A stretch of 64,000 nt of DNA, from positions 101,551 through 165,550 of the forward strand of contig JADGDD010000005.1 of the NCBI GenBank assembly GCA_016745075.1, read 5' to 3'. Source of the DNA: Planctomycetota bacterium (lineage in GTDB: Bacteria; Planctomycetota; UBA11346). Position numbers and translations under genes: made by a program. The notes under the pieces were generated by a model. The model saw only the letters and a program-made list of their open reading frames with translations, was not told the origin of the DNA and searched no databases. How positions within the stretch are numbered: the stretch's first letter is position 1; every line of letters begins with the position of its first letter. Below are positions 46,230-56,681 of this stretch, in pieces.

Positions 46230-46578
46230 GACAGGAATAGTATAGGGAGAAAGCAAAAGTCCATGTAATCTGCGTTGAGCGGGAAGCATGCTGAGATACC
46301 TGTGTAAGCTTTCAAAAAAGCGAACCCCACGCTACAATCGAGAAAGAAGACTCGTGAACTTGAATACCTTTGTGACATTGTTTTGGATGTGCAAAATCAG
46401 CTGTGCTTTTCTGTGTCGGTGCATGCCTACAGTGCAGAAATGGTTGAGGCAAATTAGACAACGGCGTTTTGTTGAAGTGTTTGAGCGTATTATTTTAATT
46501 GTACGGAATCTTTGTATTCGTACACATATTCATCGTGCGTTTGTGCGCATTTTCATATCAATGTGTTAGATAAATGTG
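46230..46578. other. Intergenic region without a supported gene
   Basis: About 350 nt separate murA and mgtE. A 93-aa plus-strand frame has no family resemblance and no binding site. A direct repeat of ATGTGTTAGATAA lies near 46560-46585, beside the mgtE end. TATACT (minus, 46244-46239) may be the murA -10 box. Confidence 0.5.
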
Positions 46579-47976
46579 TTAGATAAATATGTTGAGCATG
46601 GCAATGGCGGTGCCTAAATAAATAGCCATGCCAAAAATATCGTTAAGCATGGTAATAAATGGTCCGGCAGCAATAGCAGGGTCTATATTGGCGCGTAAAC
46701 AAATAAGTGGTACCAGTACGCCAAAACAAGCGGCCATGCAGACCGCTAGGACCATGGCAATACCAATAATACCAGCCAGTAAATGCATTTCATTTTGCCA
46801 TAACACCATACCTAATACACCAAGGGTACAGAGTGCCGAAAGAATGAGGGCGAGAAAAATACCCGTACCAATTTCACGAACGGCACGAGATTTCATACGG
46901 CCAGGACTAATTTCACCAATAGCGATAGAACGGAGCGTGACGGTAGAACATTGAATGCCAACATTGCCAGCAAGAGCTGGAATGAGTGGTAAAAAGGCAA
47001 TAAGCATGCTGTAGGCTTGAATATTTTCTTTGTAGGCATCAATCATGGTTGCCATGATAAACCCGCCTAAAGTAGTCACCAGCAAATAGGGTAAACGGTG
47101 GCGAGCACGTTGTAAAAGGCCTTCATTATCATCAAGGTTTTCAGTGGTACCAGCAATAGCGAGTAAGTCTTCTTCCGCTTCCTCTTCTAAAATATCCGCA
47201 GCATCATCCCATGTGACCATGCCACGTAGGTGATGGTCATCATCAACTACCGGAATAGCAAAAAGGTGATATTTGTGCATAGTGTCAGCAACCAGTTCTT
47301 GGTCATCTAGTAGATTGGAACTGACAACATCTACATTCATTAATTTTTCAATGGCTGTTGCAGGCTCTGCAAATACCAAATCGCGGAGACTTAAAACACC
47401 TAACAATACGCTATTAGTATTCACTACATAAATAGCACCGTATTCATGTTTGCCTAATGCACGAACGCGATTAACGGCCTGTTTCGCAGTCATGAAGGGT
47501 GGTAAGGCCAGAACTTGGCGAACCATAATACGGCCAGCGCAATCATCTGGCAATTCGTATTGCTCTTCCAGTTTATCTCGAACGCGAGCATCCAACCGAG
47601 CAAGCATATCACGTGAGCGTTCTTCATCTAAGTGATCCAGAAAGTAGATGGCATCGTCAACGCGCGCTTCGGTTAAGATGGTCATCAGACGAGCATCAGA
47701 TGAGGCTTCTAAGAGCTCATCGCGCAACTCAGGAGAGAGCTCTTCTAGGATTTCCGCAGCTAAGAGAGGGGGTAAGGCAAGAAAAAGTTTTTGCAGGTTT
47801 TCTGTGCCTGTATTTCGTTCACTTCCCGGTTCACTGGCAAGCGCTTCAAAGGCTTCAGCAATATCCGCATGGCGTAAACTACTAGCCGCAATACTTAATG
47901 CTCCAGGGCCATCCTCACTGAGAATGATCAGAAGCCGTTGAGCTCTATCAAGGGGGCTGGTAGCATTGGCTGGCAT
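46579..47976 (-). CDS. mgtE: Magnesium transporter MgtE
   Basis: This 465-aa Mg2+ channel has an N-terminal MgtE_N helical domain, two CBS domains (~135-260, with VRALGKHEYGAIYVV and TMHKYHLFAIPVVDDD), and five membrane helices ending in GPFITMLNDIFGMAIYLG. The family motif TTLGGFIMA and PALAGNVGIQCSTV is present. The ATG at 47976 is preferred to the TTG at 47994. Confidence 0.95.
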   Translation of the reverse strand: MPANATSPLDRAQRLLIILSEDGPGALSIAASSLRHADIAEAFEALASEPGSERNTGTENLQKLFLALPPLLAAEILEELSPELRDELLEASSDARLMTILTEARVDDAIYFLDHLDEERSRDMLARLDARVRDKLEEQYELPDDCAGRIMVRQVLALPPFMTAKQAVNRVRALGKHEYGAIYVVNTNSVLLGVLSLRDLVFAEPATAIEKLMNVDVVSSNLLDDQELVADTMHKYHLFAIPVVDDDHHLRGMVTWDDAADILEEEAEEDLLAIAGTTENLDDNEGLLQRARHRLPYLLVTTLGGFIMATMIDAYKENIQAYSMLIAFLPLIPALAGNVGIQCSTVTLRSIAIGEISPGRMKSRAVREIGTGIFLALILSALCTLGVLGMVLWQNEMHLLAGIIGIAMVLAVCMAACFGVLVPLICLRANIDPAIAAGPFITMLNDIFGMAIYLGTAIAMLNIFI

Positions 47977-48136
47977 GGTCGAAGAGTCTTCCAAACGGTA
48001 TCATTTGCAAGCCGCAAAGAGACCCCAAAACAATAACTACAGAAGTTGTTCTTTTTGCCGATACTAGTTGTGAGGCATTCTTTTGGTAAAGAATCTTAGG
48101 TGAATATCGTAAGGGGTTGAGAAAGGCGTCGTGGTC

Positions 48137-51049
48137 ATGACTGATCCGCAATATGAGGCAGCAAAAAATCGAATAGAGCATCTGGAGCAGATGTTTCATA
48201 CAGGTGCGGCAGGTAAAAAAACCAATGCCGCCGTACAAAATCAGTTGTCCTTTGCTTATGATTTGCTTGAAGACGGGCGCTACGGTGATTTAGAGTCTCT
48301 TTGCCAAGAATTAGAGATGTATGAACTGGCTCAATCTGCTGATTTAGAACCGACTTCTGTAGAACAGTTTTCTCCTCAACAAGAGTTAGGAGCTGAGGCG
48401 AAAGAGGCTGTAGCACATTCTGATGAGGCGAGTCCACTGTCATTTTCTCCGTTGGATGACCGAATTTCTGTTGAGGAGATGGCTTCAGATGCAGGGGCAA
48501 ACACCGATGATTCGGCTACACATGCTTTAGAAGAGCATGTTCGCCGAGCGCTGACCAAAGGTTTGACCAAACGCATCCAAAAAAATGGAGACGCAGGGGC
48601 AGGCAGAAGCCACTCTTTTGCCCCTATTGAGAAAATTGAACAATTTGCCCAACAGGTCAACGAGGCGGTTACTCAAACTGTGAATAGACAACTTGCAGAA
48701 GTTGATCGGGCTGCTGAGTTGCAGGATGCGGAGTCCATCCATCCAGAAACACAGTCAGCGGCTTTGGATAAAAAACCAGAGATTCAAACGGATCACATTC
48801 GCTCAGATGTTCAGCAACAACTTGGTACCGAGCGTTTGCAGCGTATTGTTCGAGAAGTGGTTTCAGAATTGCAAGAAAAGGCCGCATCATCTGAAGAAGA
48901 ACAAGCTGCTGTGAGAGATATTCCTCAAGAACCAGCGCTTCCAGAGCCGATGAATGAGCACTACACTCAGCTCGCGCAGCGTGTAGATGAGCTACACAAC
49001 GCGATGAACACCATTGTTGAAAGTATTGCAACATTGCAGGAGTCCGTTGTCGAAGCCGTGGCTCAGGGCTCTGTGCAGGCTGCTACTGAAACTGTTCAGA
49101 AAGCAGAACAGACGACCGAGGATGTGGCTCCAGCTCAAGAAGTGGCAGCCAATGAAAATGTTGAGGTGTTATCTAAGCAAGCGGAGCATCGCACCGAAGA
49201 GCGGCAGGATGAACAAAGCCAAGATGCAGCAGAAGATCCTCAGGGTGAAATAGATGATGAACTGATGGATGATATTGTCGGTTTCCTTGAAGAAGAACTC
49301 ATTGATTATTTACAAGATGAAGGTTTTGTGACGGAAGCGTACCAAAAAAAGGTCGCAGAGGAAGAATCTCTGCTCTCAGAAGAATCAGAACATGTACAAG
49401 ACACCGTTGAAGAATTAGCCAAAGCATCTGTAGAAATTCTTGATTTCGACAGTGATGGTGGATCAGAAGAACCACTGGTAGAAGAGGTTTCTTCTGAAAA
49501 TGAAGTTGCTGAAGCAGTTGTGTCCGAATTGAAACCAGAGTCAGCCCAAGAGCCCGAGGCACAAAGGCAATCCACTGCTGATGAAGATGAGAAAGTGGAA
49601 GCTACGGTAGAGGAGCCAGTAATGAGTGGAGAAGAATTATCCCAAGAAGATATAGATGCCATGATCTCAGGTGCTTCTGAAGTTGATGAGGAGATATCTG
49701 ACATTCAGGCAGTAGTAGATGATGGCCCCTTGGATCAAAATGCGATAGATGCCCTACTTGGTAATGCTGAAGAATCGGCCCCTGCTGTTGTATCAGAACC
49801 AGAGGCAGTCGTAGATGATGGTCCCTTAGATCAAGCGGCGATAGATGCTTTACTCGGTGGTACCGAAGAGCCCGCTATTGTAGCAGATGACGGTCCTTTA
49901 GATCAGAATGCAATCGATGCTTTACTGAGTGGTGCTGAAGAACCAACTCCTGCTGCTGCCCCAGAGCCCGTTGCGGTAGCAGATGACGGCCCTCTAGATC
50001 AGAGCGCGATAGACGCTTTGCTGAGCGGTGCTGAAGAACCAACTCCTGCTGCTGCTCCAGAGCCCGCTGCTGTAGCAGATGATGGTCCCTTAGATCAAGC
50101 AGCAATTGATGCCTTACTTGGTAATGCCGAAGTATCCGCTGTTGCGGCAGATGATGGCCCTCTTGACCAAGATGCCATTGATTCTTTACTCACAGGAACA
50201 AATTCTTACAGGGAAACAGATAGAGAAGAACAGGCATCTCACCCAACTATTGATGTGGCAGATATGCAGGCGGCAGCAGCGGCTCAGGCTAAATCAGTCA
50301 TTAACGAAGTGGAAGAACAGCTGGTGAAAGATGTGCCAGTTGTGGAAGATCTTGACCAAATTGACATTAATCAAGCTATAGCAGCAGCTCCAGAAGTTAT
50401 TGAGCAAGTTGAAAAAGAGTTGGATAATGGAAAACTTGGTAGTGACCAAGCCCGTTCTTCCTCTGGTCGCTTATCTTTGCAGGATATTTCTGCTAAATCG
50501 CCAGGTGCGGTTGATGGTATGGAAACCAATGCCATCATACGAGATGCAATGATGCGTGGTGAATCTGCTGTGGAAGGAGAATGGGCAGAAGGGTCGCATT
50601 CTTTCCAAGGACTGACAGATAATGATGGTCTCGCAGATAGCGTTGAAATACAAGAGCAAAGTGCACTCAGCGATAAACATCTTGCTTCTAAACCAACTCC
50701 AGTTTCGGAACCTGCAGACATAGAAAAAATGGTTGAAGCAGCGGTAAGCCAACAATTTACGGCAATGGCGCGCGGTGATGTTCCACCAATGGCAGTGCCT
50801 TTATCACAAATGGTTACGCAGGTGACTCAGGGTGCTCCATCGCCATTAGGACATGAACAATTAAAAGAATCATTCCGAATTATGTTACCAGAACTGTTGA
50901 AGGATGAAGACATCAAACAACAGCTTTTTGCTGCAATGGCTATCGAGATGATTACCAATCCAGGTATTCTTTCTGCTTTGTCTGGAGTTCGTTCATTTGT
51001 CCGTCAGGAAATTCGTGCAGCCTTGGAAGAGCAAAGCAACGTTCTGTAG
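48137..51049 (+). CDS. Large acidic protein with seven FliM-like IDALL motifs
   Basis: This ~970-aa protein is strongly acidic and mostly disordered or coiled coil; start is ATG 48137 (GTG at 48131 possible). Residues ~498-687 (DNA 49628-50197) hold one LSQEDIDAMISG and six LDQ-x-A-IDxLL repeats (variants GPLDQNAIDALLG and GPLDQDAIDSLLT), each separated by Asp/Glu/Pro/Ala linkers. The FliM N-terminal CheY-binding motif has the form LSQxEIDALL. The C-terminal ~100 residues form a helical domain (EKMVEAAVSQQFTAMARG to AALEEQSNVL). No family is recognised for the whole. Cytoplasmic location is likely. Confidence 0.75.
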   Translation: MTDPQYEAAKNRIEHLEQMFHTGAAGKKTNAAVQNQLSFAYDLLEDGRYGDLESLCQELEMYELAQSADLEPTSVEQFSPQQELGAEAKEAVAHSDEASPLSFSPLDDRISVEEMASDAGANTDDSATHALEEHVRRALTKGLTKRIQKNGDAGAGRSHSFAPIEKIEQFAQQVNEAVTQTVNRQLAEVDRAAELQDAESIHPETQSAALDKKPEIQTDHIRSDVQQQLGTERLQRIVREVVSELQEKAASSEEEQAAVRDIPQEPALPEPMNEHYTQLAQRVDELHNAMNTIVESIATLQESVVEAVAQGSVQAATETVQKAEQTTEDVAPAQEVAANENVEVLSKQAEHRTEERQDEQSQDAAEDPQGEIDDELMDDIVGFLEEELIDYLQDEGFVTEAYQKKVAEEESLLSEESEHVQDTVEELAKASVEILDFDSDGGSEEPLVEEVSSENEVAEAVVSELKPESAQEPEAQRQSTADEDEKVEATVEEPVMSGEELSQEDIDAMISGASEVDEEISDIQAVVDDGPLDQNAIDALLGNAEESAPAVVSEPEAVVDDGPLDQAAIDALLGGTEEPAIVADDGPLDQNAIDALLSGAEEPTPAAAPEPVAVADDGPLDQSAIDALLSGAEEPTPAAAPEPAAVADDGPLDQAAIDALLGNAEVSAVAADDGPLDQDAIDSLLTGTNSYRETDREEQASHPTIDVADMQAAAAAQAKSVINEVEEQLVKDVPVVEDLDQIDINQAIAAAPEVIEQVEKELDNGKLGSDQARSSSGRLSLQDISAKSPGAVDGMETNAIIRDAMMRGESAVEGEWAEGSHSFQGLTDNDGLADSVEIQEQSALSDKHLASKPTPVSEPADIEKMVEAAVSQQFTAMARGDVPPMAVPLSQMVTQVTQGAPSPLGHEQLKESFRIMLPELLKDEDIKQQLFAAMAIEMITNPGILSALSGVRSFVRQEIRAALEEQSNVL
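49628..50197 (+). repeat. Coding repeat array of IDALL motifs
   Basis: Seven motif copies start near 49628, 49722, 49818, 49890, 49986, 50085 and 50155. Spacing alternates roughly between 70 and 99 bp, so the linker length varies while the motif is kept. Parts of the DNA are nearly identical between neighbours, consistent with recent duplication. Confidence 0.8.
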
Positions 51050-51051
51050 GT

Positions 51052-52899
51052 TTACTCGCCTTTTCCTGATTTGCGAGTTCGTACCCAAAAGCGAGCAGGG
51101 TGGAGGAGTGCTTGTTCTGCGTTAGAGCAGAGCGGTGTTTCTCCACAAATAGTTGCGGCCAGTTGGGCCGCACAAAATGGCGCCATACTCAGCCCCCGCG
51201 AACCAAAGCCGAATAAACAATACGCACCCATTTCTGATATTGCAGAAGGGTAGGCATGATCTGCGCGGCCCTTATGGAGGTCTGAATAATCTTTCTGATA
51301 ACTTTCCCACTGAGGAAGTGCGCCAACCAAAGGGAACCTATCTCTGGTGCCGCAGCGAATAGATGCACGGGAAGTTAACGCGGGCAGTGTCTCTGTTGAA
51401 AGCGGTAGCTCTGCAAGAAGGGCATTGCGTTCAGCGATACGTATGTCTGTATTCGTGTCGTCTGGGATAAAACTAGCTCCTGCACAATGAAACTGATCAC
51501 GAGCAGGAGTCCAATAGACGGAACCAGCATAACAACCTGTAAGGTGATCTGCTGGAATAAGGCTCACTTGTCCGCGTACTGCTTGTAGATGAAAGTCATC
51601 ACAATTCAGGCTTTCGGTGGCAGAAAATGCGTTGGCGTAGATGACATGTGAAAATGACTCATTATCAATATGCCATTGTTTGCCATCGTGTTGTACATCA
51701 TGAACAGGACTGTATTCACGTAATGAAAGCGTAGGCTGGCGGGTAAGCGCAGCACAGAAGGCTGGTGGTTGAATAGCAAGCCCTTGTAGTAAGCAGTGTT
51801 TGTCATCTTGTTGTTGAAGTAAAGTGTCTGGGAAATGTGGAGAGAGCTTCTCAAAACGTTGTGGTGTGCAGGGAACCCGAATGGTAACAGTTTGCCAGAA
51901 CTCTTGAGGAAATTGTTCGCAAAGACGACGAGTATGCAGATAGCCACGGGCAGAAAGTGCGGCTTGTGGATGGATACCGAGTAAAGGGTGGCAGAGTCCG
52001 TACCAGTTTCCAGATGCTCCGCTTGCCTGGGTGTGTTTCTCAAACAGGACTACCTCATGTCCACGTTGGGAAAGTTCAGCAGCAATGCTACAGCCAGCAA
52101 TGCCAGCACCGATAACAGCGATACGAGTAAGGGGTATTGTGACAGGTGGATGAAACCACGGCTGAGCAGGTGGTGAGACCGAGCGTGTGTTATTGTCTAT
52201 GCGGGCTTGTGTCATGTGCCGCTTTTTCCCAAAACCATCTGTACGAGTAACTGTGAAGCCTGCATCCTGTAAAGATCGTCGAATGGCTCCCGCAGCACTG
52301 TACGTAGACAATGTACTATTCTGTTTGCTGAGTTGGGCTATACGAGTAAACAGTGGTGTTTGCCAGAGCGCAGGGTTTTTTTGTGGGGTAAAACCATCTG
52401 CATACCACGCATCACAGCTTGTTTGAATAGTATGCAGCATCTCAAGGGCATCCCCGAATAAGAGCAGTAAACGCACCCTTCCACCAGCAAACAGCAATGA
52501 GTAGCGGCCTTCGTAGAGAGGAGGCCATTGGTCTATCAGAGCAGCAAGGTGTTCGTTATTGGTGTGCTCTTTCCAAAATTGGGCCAGATCATTTGGGCTC
52601 ATCGGATGTTTTTCGCAGGCATAATAATCTAAACGTACATGAGCTGGAGCATGCTGAAGGAAAGAGGCTATCGTAGCGCAAAAATTTGTGCCAGTACCAA
52701 AGCCAATTTCGCCAATACGAAATGGTCCAGATGATTGGGGGTGTGCTTTCCAGCGTTCAGGAAGTTGATTGCCGGCAATGAAAACATGTTGGCATTCATC
52801 AAAGGCCCCAGCTTGAGAAGCGTACACATCGTCAAATTGAGTGGAGCGGAGTACACCAGTATTCCAATCGCATTGAGCTGGCTGTAACGGCTTGAGCAT
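51052..52899 (-). CDS. mnmC: Bifunctional tRNA wobble-uridine methyltransferase/oxidase MnmC
   Basis: This 615-aa protein modifies 5-carboxymethylaminomethyl-2-thiouridine in tRNA. The N-terminal SAM-dependent part (~1-240) has [15 protein letters not shown] and [14 protein letters not shown]. The C-terminal FAD part (~255-600) has [15 protein letters not shown] and the [14 protein letters not shown] end. Both halves are intact. Bifunctional MnmC is best known from gammaproteobacteria, so its phyletic origin here deserves a check. It ends 3 nt from the convergent acidic protein. Confidence 0.93.
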   Translation of the reverse strand: MLKPLQPAQCDWNTGVLRSTQFDDVYASQAGAFDECQHVFIAGNQLPERWKAHPQSSGPFRIGEIGFGTGTNFCATIASFLQHAPAHVRLDYYACEKHPMSPNDLAQFWKEHTNNEHLAALIDQWPPLYEGRYSLLFAGGRVRLLLLFGDALEMLHTIQTSCDAWYADGFTPQKNPALWQTPLFTRIAQLSKQNSTLSTYSAAGAIRRSLQDAGFTVTRTDGFGKKRHMTQARIDNNTRSVSPPAQPWFHPPVTIPLTRIAVIGAGIAGCSIAAELSQRGHEVVLFEKHTQASGASGNWYGLCHPLLGIHPQAALSARGYLHTRRLCEQFPQEFWQTVTIRVPCTPQRFEKLSPHFPDTLLQQQDDKHCLLQGLAIQPPAFCAALTRQPTLSLREYSPVHDVQHDGKQWHIDNESFSHVIYANAFSATESLNCDDFHLQAVRGQVSLIPADHLTGCYAGSVYWTPARDQFHCAGASFIPDDTNTDIRIAERNALLAELPLSTETLPALTSRASIRCGTRDRFPLVGALPQWESYQKDYSDLHKGRADHAYPSAISEMGAYCLFGFGSRGLSMAPFCAAQLAATICGETPLCSNAEQALLHPARFWVRTRKSGKGE

Positions 52900-53061
52900 A
52901 CTTGCGGTGATACGCTTCTTTTCAGAACAGACAAGGAGGCGGAGATATGTCAGAAATATGTTACTTTTGATGCATCCAGACAGATGATCGAACTCTTCTC
53001 TTGTCTGGAGTGGAGTGTCCTATACATATTTGTGCAGAAATTCATGACGAGGAGACATACC

Positions 53062-55026
53062 ATGAGCGAGCAGACAGAAATTCAATCCATTTACCCAGTT
53101 GTTGACCGTGTGCGTGAAGGTGCGCATCTGCAAAGCGTTGCAGAGTACCAAGAGCTATATGACCGTAGTGTTCAAGACCCAGATGGCTTTTGGGGTGATA
53201 TGGCACGCGAGCACCTCGTCTGGTCCAAAGATTTTGACACCGTTAATACCAGTGATTTATCAAGTGGTCAGATTGAATGGTTTGCTGGTGGGCAATTAAA
53301 TGTATCATATAATTGTGTTGATCGTCATTTAGAAACACGTGCTAACCAAGTTGCTATTCTTTTTGAAGGTGATCAGCCAGGTGATGTTCGCAAGGTAACG
53401 TATGCTGAATTGCATGAACAAGTGTGCCGTTGCGCCAATGTACTCAGCAGCAAAGGCATCAAAAAAGGTGATGTTGTAGCTATTTATATGCCGATGATTC
53501 CAGAAGCTGCCTATGTTATGTTGGCCTGTGCTCGTATTGGTGCCATTCATTCTATTGTTTTTGCAGGCTTTTCTGCAGAGGCTCTGCGTGACCGCATTAA
53601 TGATGCTTCATGTGTAGCAGTTATCACCGCAGACCAAGGTCTGCGTGGAACAAAAATTATTCCATTAAAAGAAACCGTAGATGCAGCCGTGGCTGAATGC
53701 CCAAGTGTCAAAAATGTTTTAGTGTGTAAACACACTGGTGCAGACATCGCCTTTAATGCCGCTATTGATAGCTGGTTGCTAGAAGACATGGCCGTTGCAA
53801 ACACAAGCTGTGAACCAGTTGCCGTAGACAGCGAAGATCCACTCTTTACCTTGTACACTTCTGGTTCTACCGGTAAGCCCAAAGGTCTCGCCCACTCATC
53901 TGCTGGCTATTTGCTCTATGCAAAATTAACCCACCAATATGTTTTTGATTATCGTGAAGGCGATATCTACGCCTGTGTGGCTGACATTGGTTGGGTTACA
54001 GGTCATAGCTATGTTGTGTATGGTCCACTCGCTAATGGTGCGACCACGGTTATGTTTGAAAGTATTCCAACCTATCCAGATGCAGGCCGTTATTGGGACA
54101 TGGTTGAGCGTCTCAAAATTAACTCATTTTACACTGCGCCAACTGCAATCCGTGCAATTGCTCGTGAAAGTGATGACTTCGTTACGAAATATGATCGTTC
54201 ATCGCTACGCGTACTTGGTAGTGTTGGCGAACCTATTAATCCAGAGGCATGGCGTTGGTATTATGAAACCGTTGGCGAAAGCCGCTGTACCATCGTTGAT
54301 ACGTGGTGGCAAACCGAAACGGGTGGCATCATGATTACTCCACTGCCAGGGGTAACCGACTTGAAGCCAGGCAGTGCCACTCGTCCATTCTTCGGTGTTC
54401 AACCAGTTGTTCTTGATGATCAGGGCAATGAAATTGAAGGAAACGGTGTCAGTGGTCTTCTGGCTATCAAAGCATCTTGGCCAGGCCAAGCACGTACTAT
54501 TTATGGTGATCATGACCGCTTTATTCAAACCTATTTGTCAGCATTTCCTGGTTACTATTTCACCGGAGACGGCTGCCGGCGTGATGAAGATGGTTACTAC
54601 TGGATTACAGGCCGCGTAGATGATGTTATCAATGTCTCTGGCCACCGCATGGGTACTGCTGAAGTGGAAAGTGCATTGGTTGAGCACCAAGCTTGTGCAG
54701 AAGCCGCTGTAGTTGGTTTTCCGCATGAGGTGAAAGGTCAAGGTATCTTTGCCTATGTACTTCTAAAAAGTGGCATTGAAGAAAGCGATCAACTGGTAAA
54801 AGACCTACGCGCTAAAGTGCGTGAGATCATCGGCCCAATTGCAACACCAGATGTGATCTTAATTGCAGCAGGCTTACCGAAAACACGTTCTGGTAAAATT
54901 ATGCGTCGTATCTTGCGGAAAATTGCCGCAGATGAAGCTGACCAACTTGGCGACATTAGCACCCTTGCTGAACCAGCTGTTGTTGAACAGCTTATTAGTA
55001 AGTGGAATGCTATTAAAAACGCTTAG
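53062..55026 (+). CDS. acs: Acetyl-CoA synthetase (AMP-forming)
   Basis: This 654-aa enzyme activates acetate. The ATG at 53062 follows GAGGAG. Motifs are [11 protein letters not shown] (AMP binding), [33 protein letters not shown] and the acetylatable Lys in [12 protein letters not shown]. Length fits Acs. An 8-bp inverted repeat (52975-52982 with 53002-53009) lies upstream. Confidence 0.97.
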   Translation: MSEQTEIQSIYPVVDRVREGAHLQSVAEYQELYDRSVQDPDGFWGDMAREHLVWSKDFDTVNTSDLSSGQIEWFAGGQLNVSYNCVDRHLETRANQVAILFEGDQPGDVRKVTYAELHEQVCRCANVLSSKGIKKGDVVAIYMPMIPEAAYVMLACARIGAIHSIVFAGFSAEALRDRINDASCVAVITADQGLRGTKIIPLKETVDAAVAECPSVKNVLVCKHTGADIAFNAAIDSWLLEDMAVANTSCEPVAVDSEDPLFTLYTSGSTGKPKGLAHSSAGYLLYAKLTHQYVFDYREGDIYACVADIGWVTGHSYVVYGPLANGATTVMFESIPTYPDAGRYWDMVERLKINSFYTAPTAIRAIARESDDFVTKYDRSSLRVLGSVGEPINPEAWRWYYETVGESRCTIVDTWWQTETGGIMITPLPGVTDLKPGSATRPFFGVQPVVLDDQGNEIEGNGVSGLLAIKASWPGQARTIYGDHDRFIQTYLSAFPGYYFTGDGCRRDEDGYYWITGRVDDVINVSGHRMGTAEVESALVEHQACAEAAVVGFPHEVKGQGIFAYVLLKSGIEESDQLVKDLRAKVREIIGPIATPDVILIAAGLPKTRSGKIMRRILRKIAADEADQLGDISTLAEPAVVEQLISKWNAIKNA

Positions 55027-55028
55027 TG

Positions 55029-55364
55029 TTACAGGCCGAGCGCGGAATTATCTTCTTTCATGCGCTCGGTAATGCCTTCACAGACCAGTCCGCAAATATC
55101 AAGAATTTTTTGATCACGTATGCTATAGAAAGCTTGATTGCCTTCTCGGCGAACGTGAACAATGCCGACCTGTTTGAGCAAAGAGAGATGTTTTGAGACG
55201 GAGGCTTGGTTAATGTCAGTCCCCGTTACGATACTGCTGACGTTTAACTCATCAGCATCACGCAACAGTGCGAGAATGCGGATACGAGAACTATCGCTGA
55301 GTGCTTTAAAGCGTTCGGCAATGGCAGAGCAGAGTGCAGGGTTATTAAGCGGGTCTTTTTCCAT
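55029..55364 (-). CDS. ArsR-family transcriptional regulator
   Basis: This 111-aa winged-helix repressor has FKALSDSSRIRILALL and the recognition helix INQASVSKHLSLL. The ELCVC metal site of ArsR is absent (ELNVS instead); two C-terminal Cys (CGLVC) might bind a metal or sense redox. A palindrome ATATTC-N8-GAATAT (55363-55382) overlaps its start. It ends 2 nt from acs. Confidence 0.9.
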   Translation of the reverse strand: MEKDPLNNPALCSAIAERFKALSDSSRIRILALLRDADELNVSSIVTGTDINQASVSKHLSLLKQVGIVHVRREGNQAFYSIRDQKILDICGLVCEGITERMKEDNSALGL

Positions 55365-55382
55365 ATTCCTATAGTAGAATAT
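55363..55382. promoter_or_regulatory. Candidate ArsR operator
   Basis: A perfect 6-bp inverted repeat with 8-nt spacer, AT-rich, overlaps the arsR start codon. Such sites are typical of autoregulated ArsR/SmtB proteins. Function is inferred from position. Confidence 0.35.
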
Positions 55383-55416
55383 AGATATATCACTTCAAGC
55401 TTTTTTTGATTGAAAG

Positions 55417-56598
55417 ATGGAGCCAATAGTCATCGTCTTGCCTACAATGATACGAAGCCTGCTTTTTTTAAGAGTGTGCGTGATGACGCTCATAGTCTGT
55501 CTGATTAGTCTTCAGGGAGCAAGACTTGTTGCCGCTGATACCGAAACCGAGAGTGAAAGTACGAGTGAAGCACAGGAAGAGCTGCCTCAAAAAGAACGAG
55601 ACCTTGTGGTTCTTACCAATGGCCAAGAAATAGAAGGTCGGTTACGAGAGCTACCAGACGAAGGCGCAGAGTCTATTATTTTGGTTGTGCCAGATGGCGA
55701 AGTGGAGCTTTCTGCGAAATTGGTTCGTGCGGTCCGCCCAAGTTTGGACCATCGTTTGGAAAACCTCAAGCCAGATGATGCCAAAGGTCACATGGAATTG
55801 GCTCGTTACTGCATGCTTGCTGAGCGTGATGAAGATGCCCTGCGTTTATTGCGGATTTTGCATGCCCGAAAAGAATTAAGTAATCGTCATTTGTATTTAT
55901 TAGCGATGTTGACCGATAAATCTGGTAGTCATACAGATGCATTGGCGCTCTATCGGTTGTATAAACAAAAAGGTGGAACCAATAGTCAGGCCTTGGAACG
56001 CCTTGCTTTGATGGAAAAAATTGAGGCTGTTTACAATAAAAAACGCCAAGAAGCGCTCGAGAAAACAGATAGTCTGCCGCCAATTAAAGATGGTGAAGAA
56101 GCCAACCGGAAATGGAAATCAGAAAATACCCGTTGGTCTAATTCTACAAAGACGCAGTTAATCTCTCAAGGGAGTGGAAAACGTACTAATAAAGTATTAC
56201 AAGTGGACGTGTCATCAGGAGAAAAAGATAAAGCTATTATTGTTTTACGAGATCGTTTTGATTTATCCATGAAAAATCAGTTGACTTTTTATGTACACAA
56301 TCCAGATATGAAAAAGTTGCGTGTTTCTATTGCCGTGAAAAGCAGAGGTGATACGCGACCTGTTTATTATGAGAGCCGGGCGAATACCCTCGTTAAAAAT
56401 GACGATTGGAAAATGGTTAATTTTGATTTAACTACACAAACCTTCAAATCTGAGGCCAGTAAATGGGCGCATAAGGTCGGTATTGAAAACTTGAAAGACA
56501 TTTCCGAAGTACAAATACAGTTTTGGAATGGGAAGCGTTCAGGAACCGTATTGCTTGATGGGATCGGTTTTGCTGCTCTTGCCTCAGACGGCATGTAA
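55417..56598 (+). CDS. Exported TPR-like protein with C-terminal beta-sandwich
   Basis: The 393-aa protein has a hydrophobic N-terminal signal segment (~12-40). A short barrel-like part (VVLTNGQEIEGRLRELPDE) is followed by helical TPR-like repeats (~105-190). The C-terminal ~150 residues are beta-rich (KNQLTFYVHNPD, GTVLLDGIGF), like carbohydrate-binding modules. No function is known. Start is uncertain (ATG 55447 possible). Confidence 0.68.
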   Translation: MEPIVIVLPTMIRSLLFLRVCVMTLIVCLISLQGARLVAADTETESESTSEAQEELPQKERDLVVLTNGQEIEGRLRELPDEGAESIILVVPDGEVELSAKLVRAVRPSLDHRLENLKPDDAKGHMELARYCMLAERDEDALRLLRILHARKELSNRHLYLLAMLTDKSGSHTDALALYRLYKQKGGTNSQALERLALMEKIEAVYNKKRQEALEKTDSLPPIKDGEEANRKWKSENTRWSNSTKTQLISQGSGKRTNKVLQVDVSSGEKDKAIIVLRDRFDLSMKNQLTFYVHNPDMKKLRVSIAVKSRGDTRPVYYESRANTLVKNDDWKMVNFDLTTQTFKSEASKWAHKVGIENLKDISEVQIQFWNGKRSGTVLLDGIGFAALASDGM

Positions 56599-56681
56599 GA
56601 ACTTCTACAACACATTTTAAAACTTTATTTTCCGCTTACATTCTTGGCTTGCAGTGTCTCGTATAAAGTAACACTGTTTGT

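Noticed and set aside
46288..46569. 93-aa plus-strand ORF between murA and mgtE
   Set aside because: Basic and aromatic composition without domain or ribosome binding site; likely chance.
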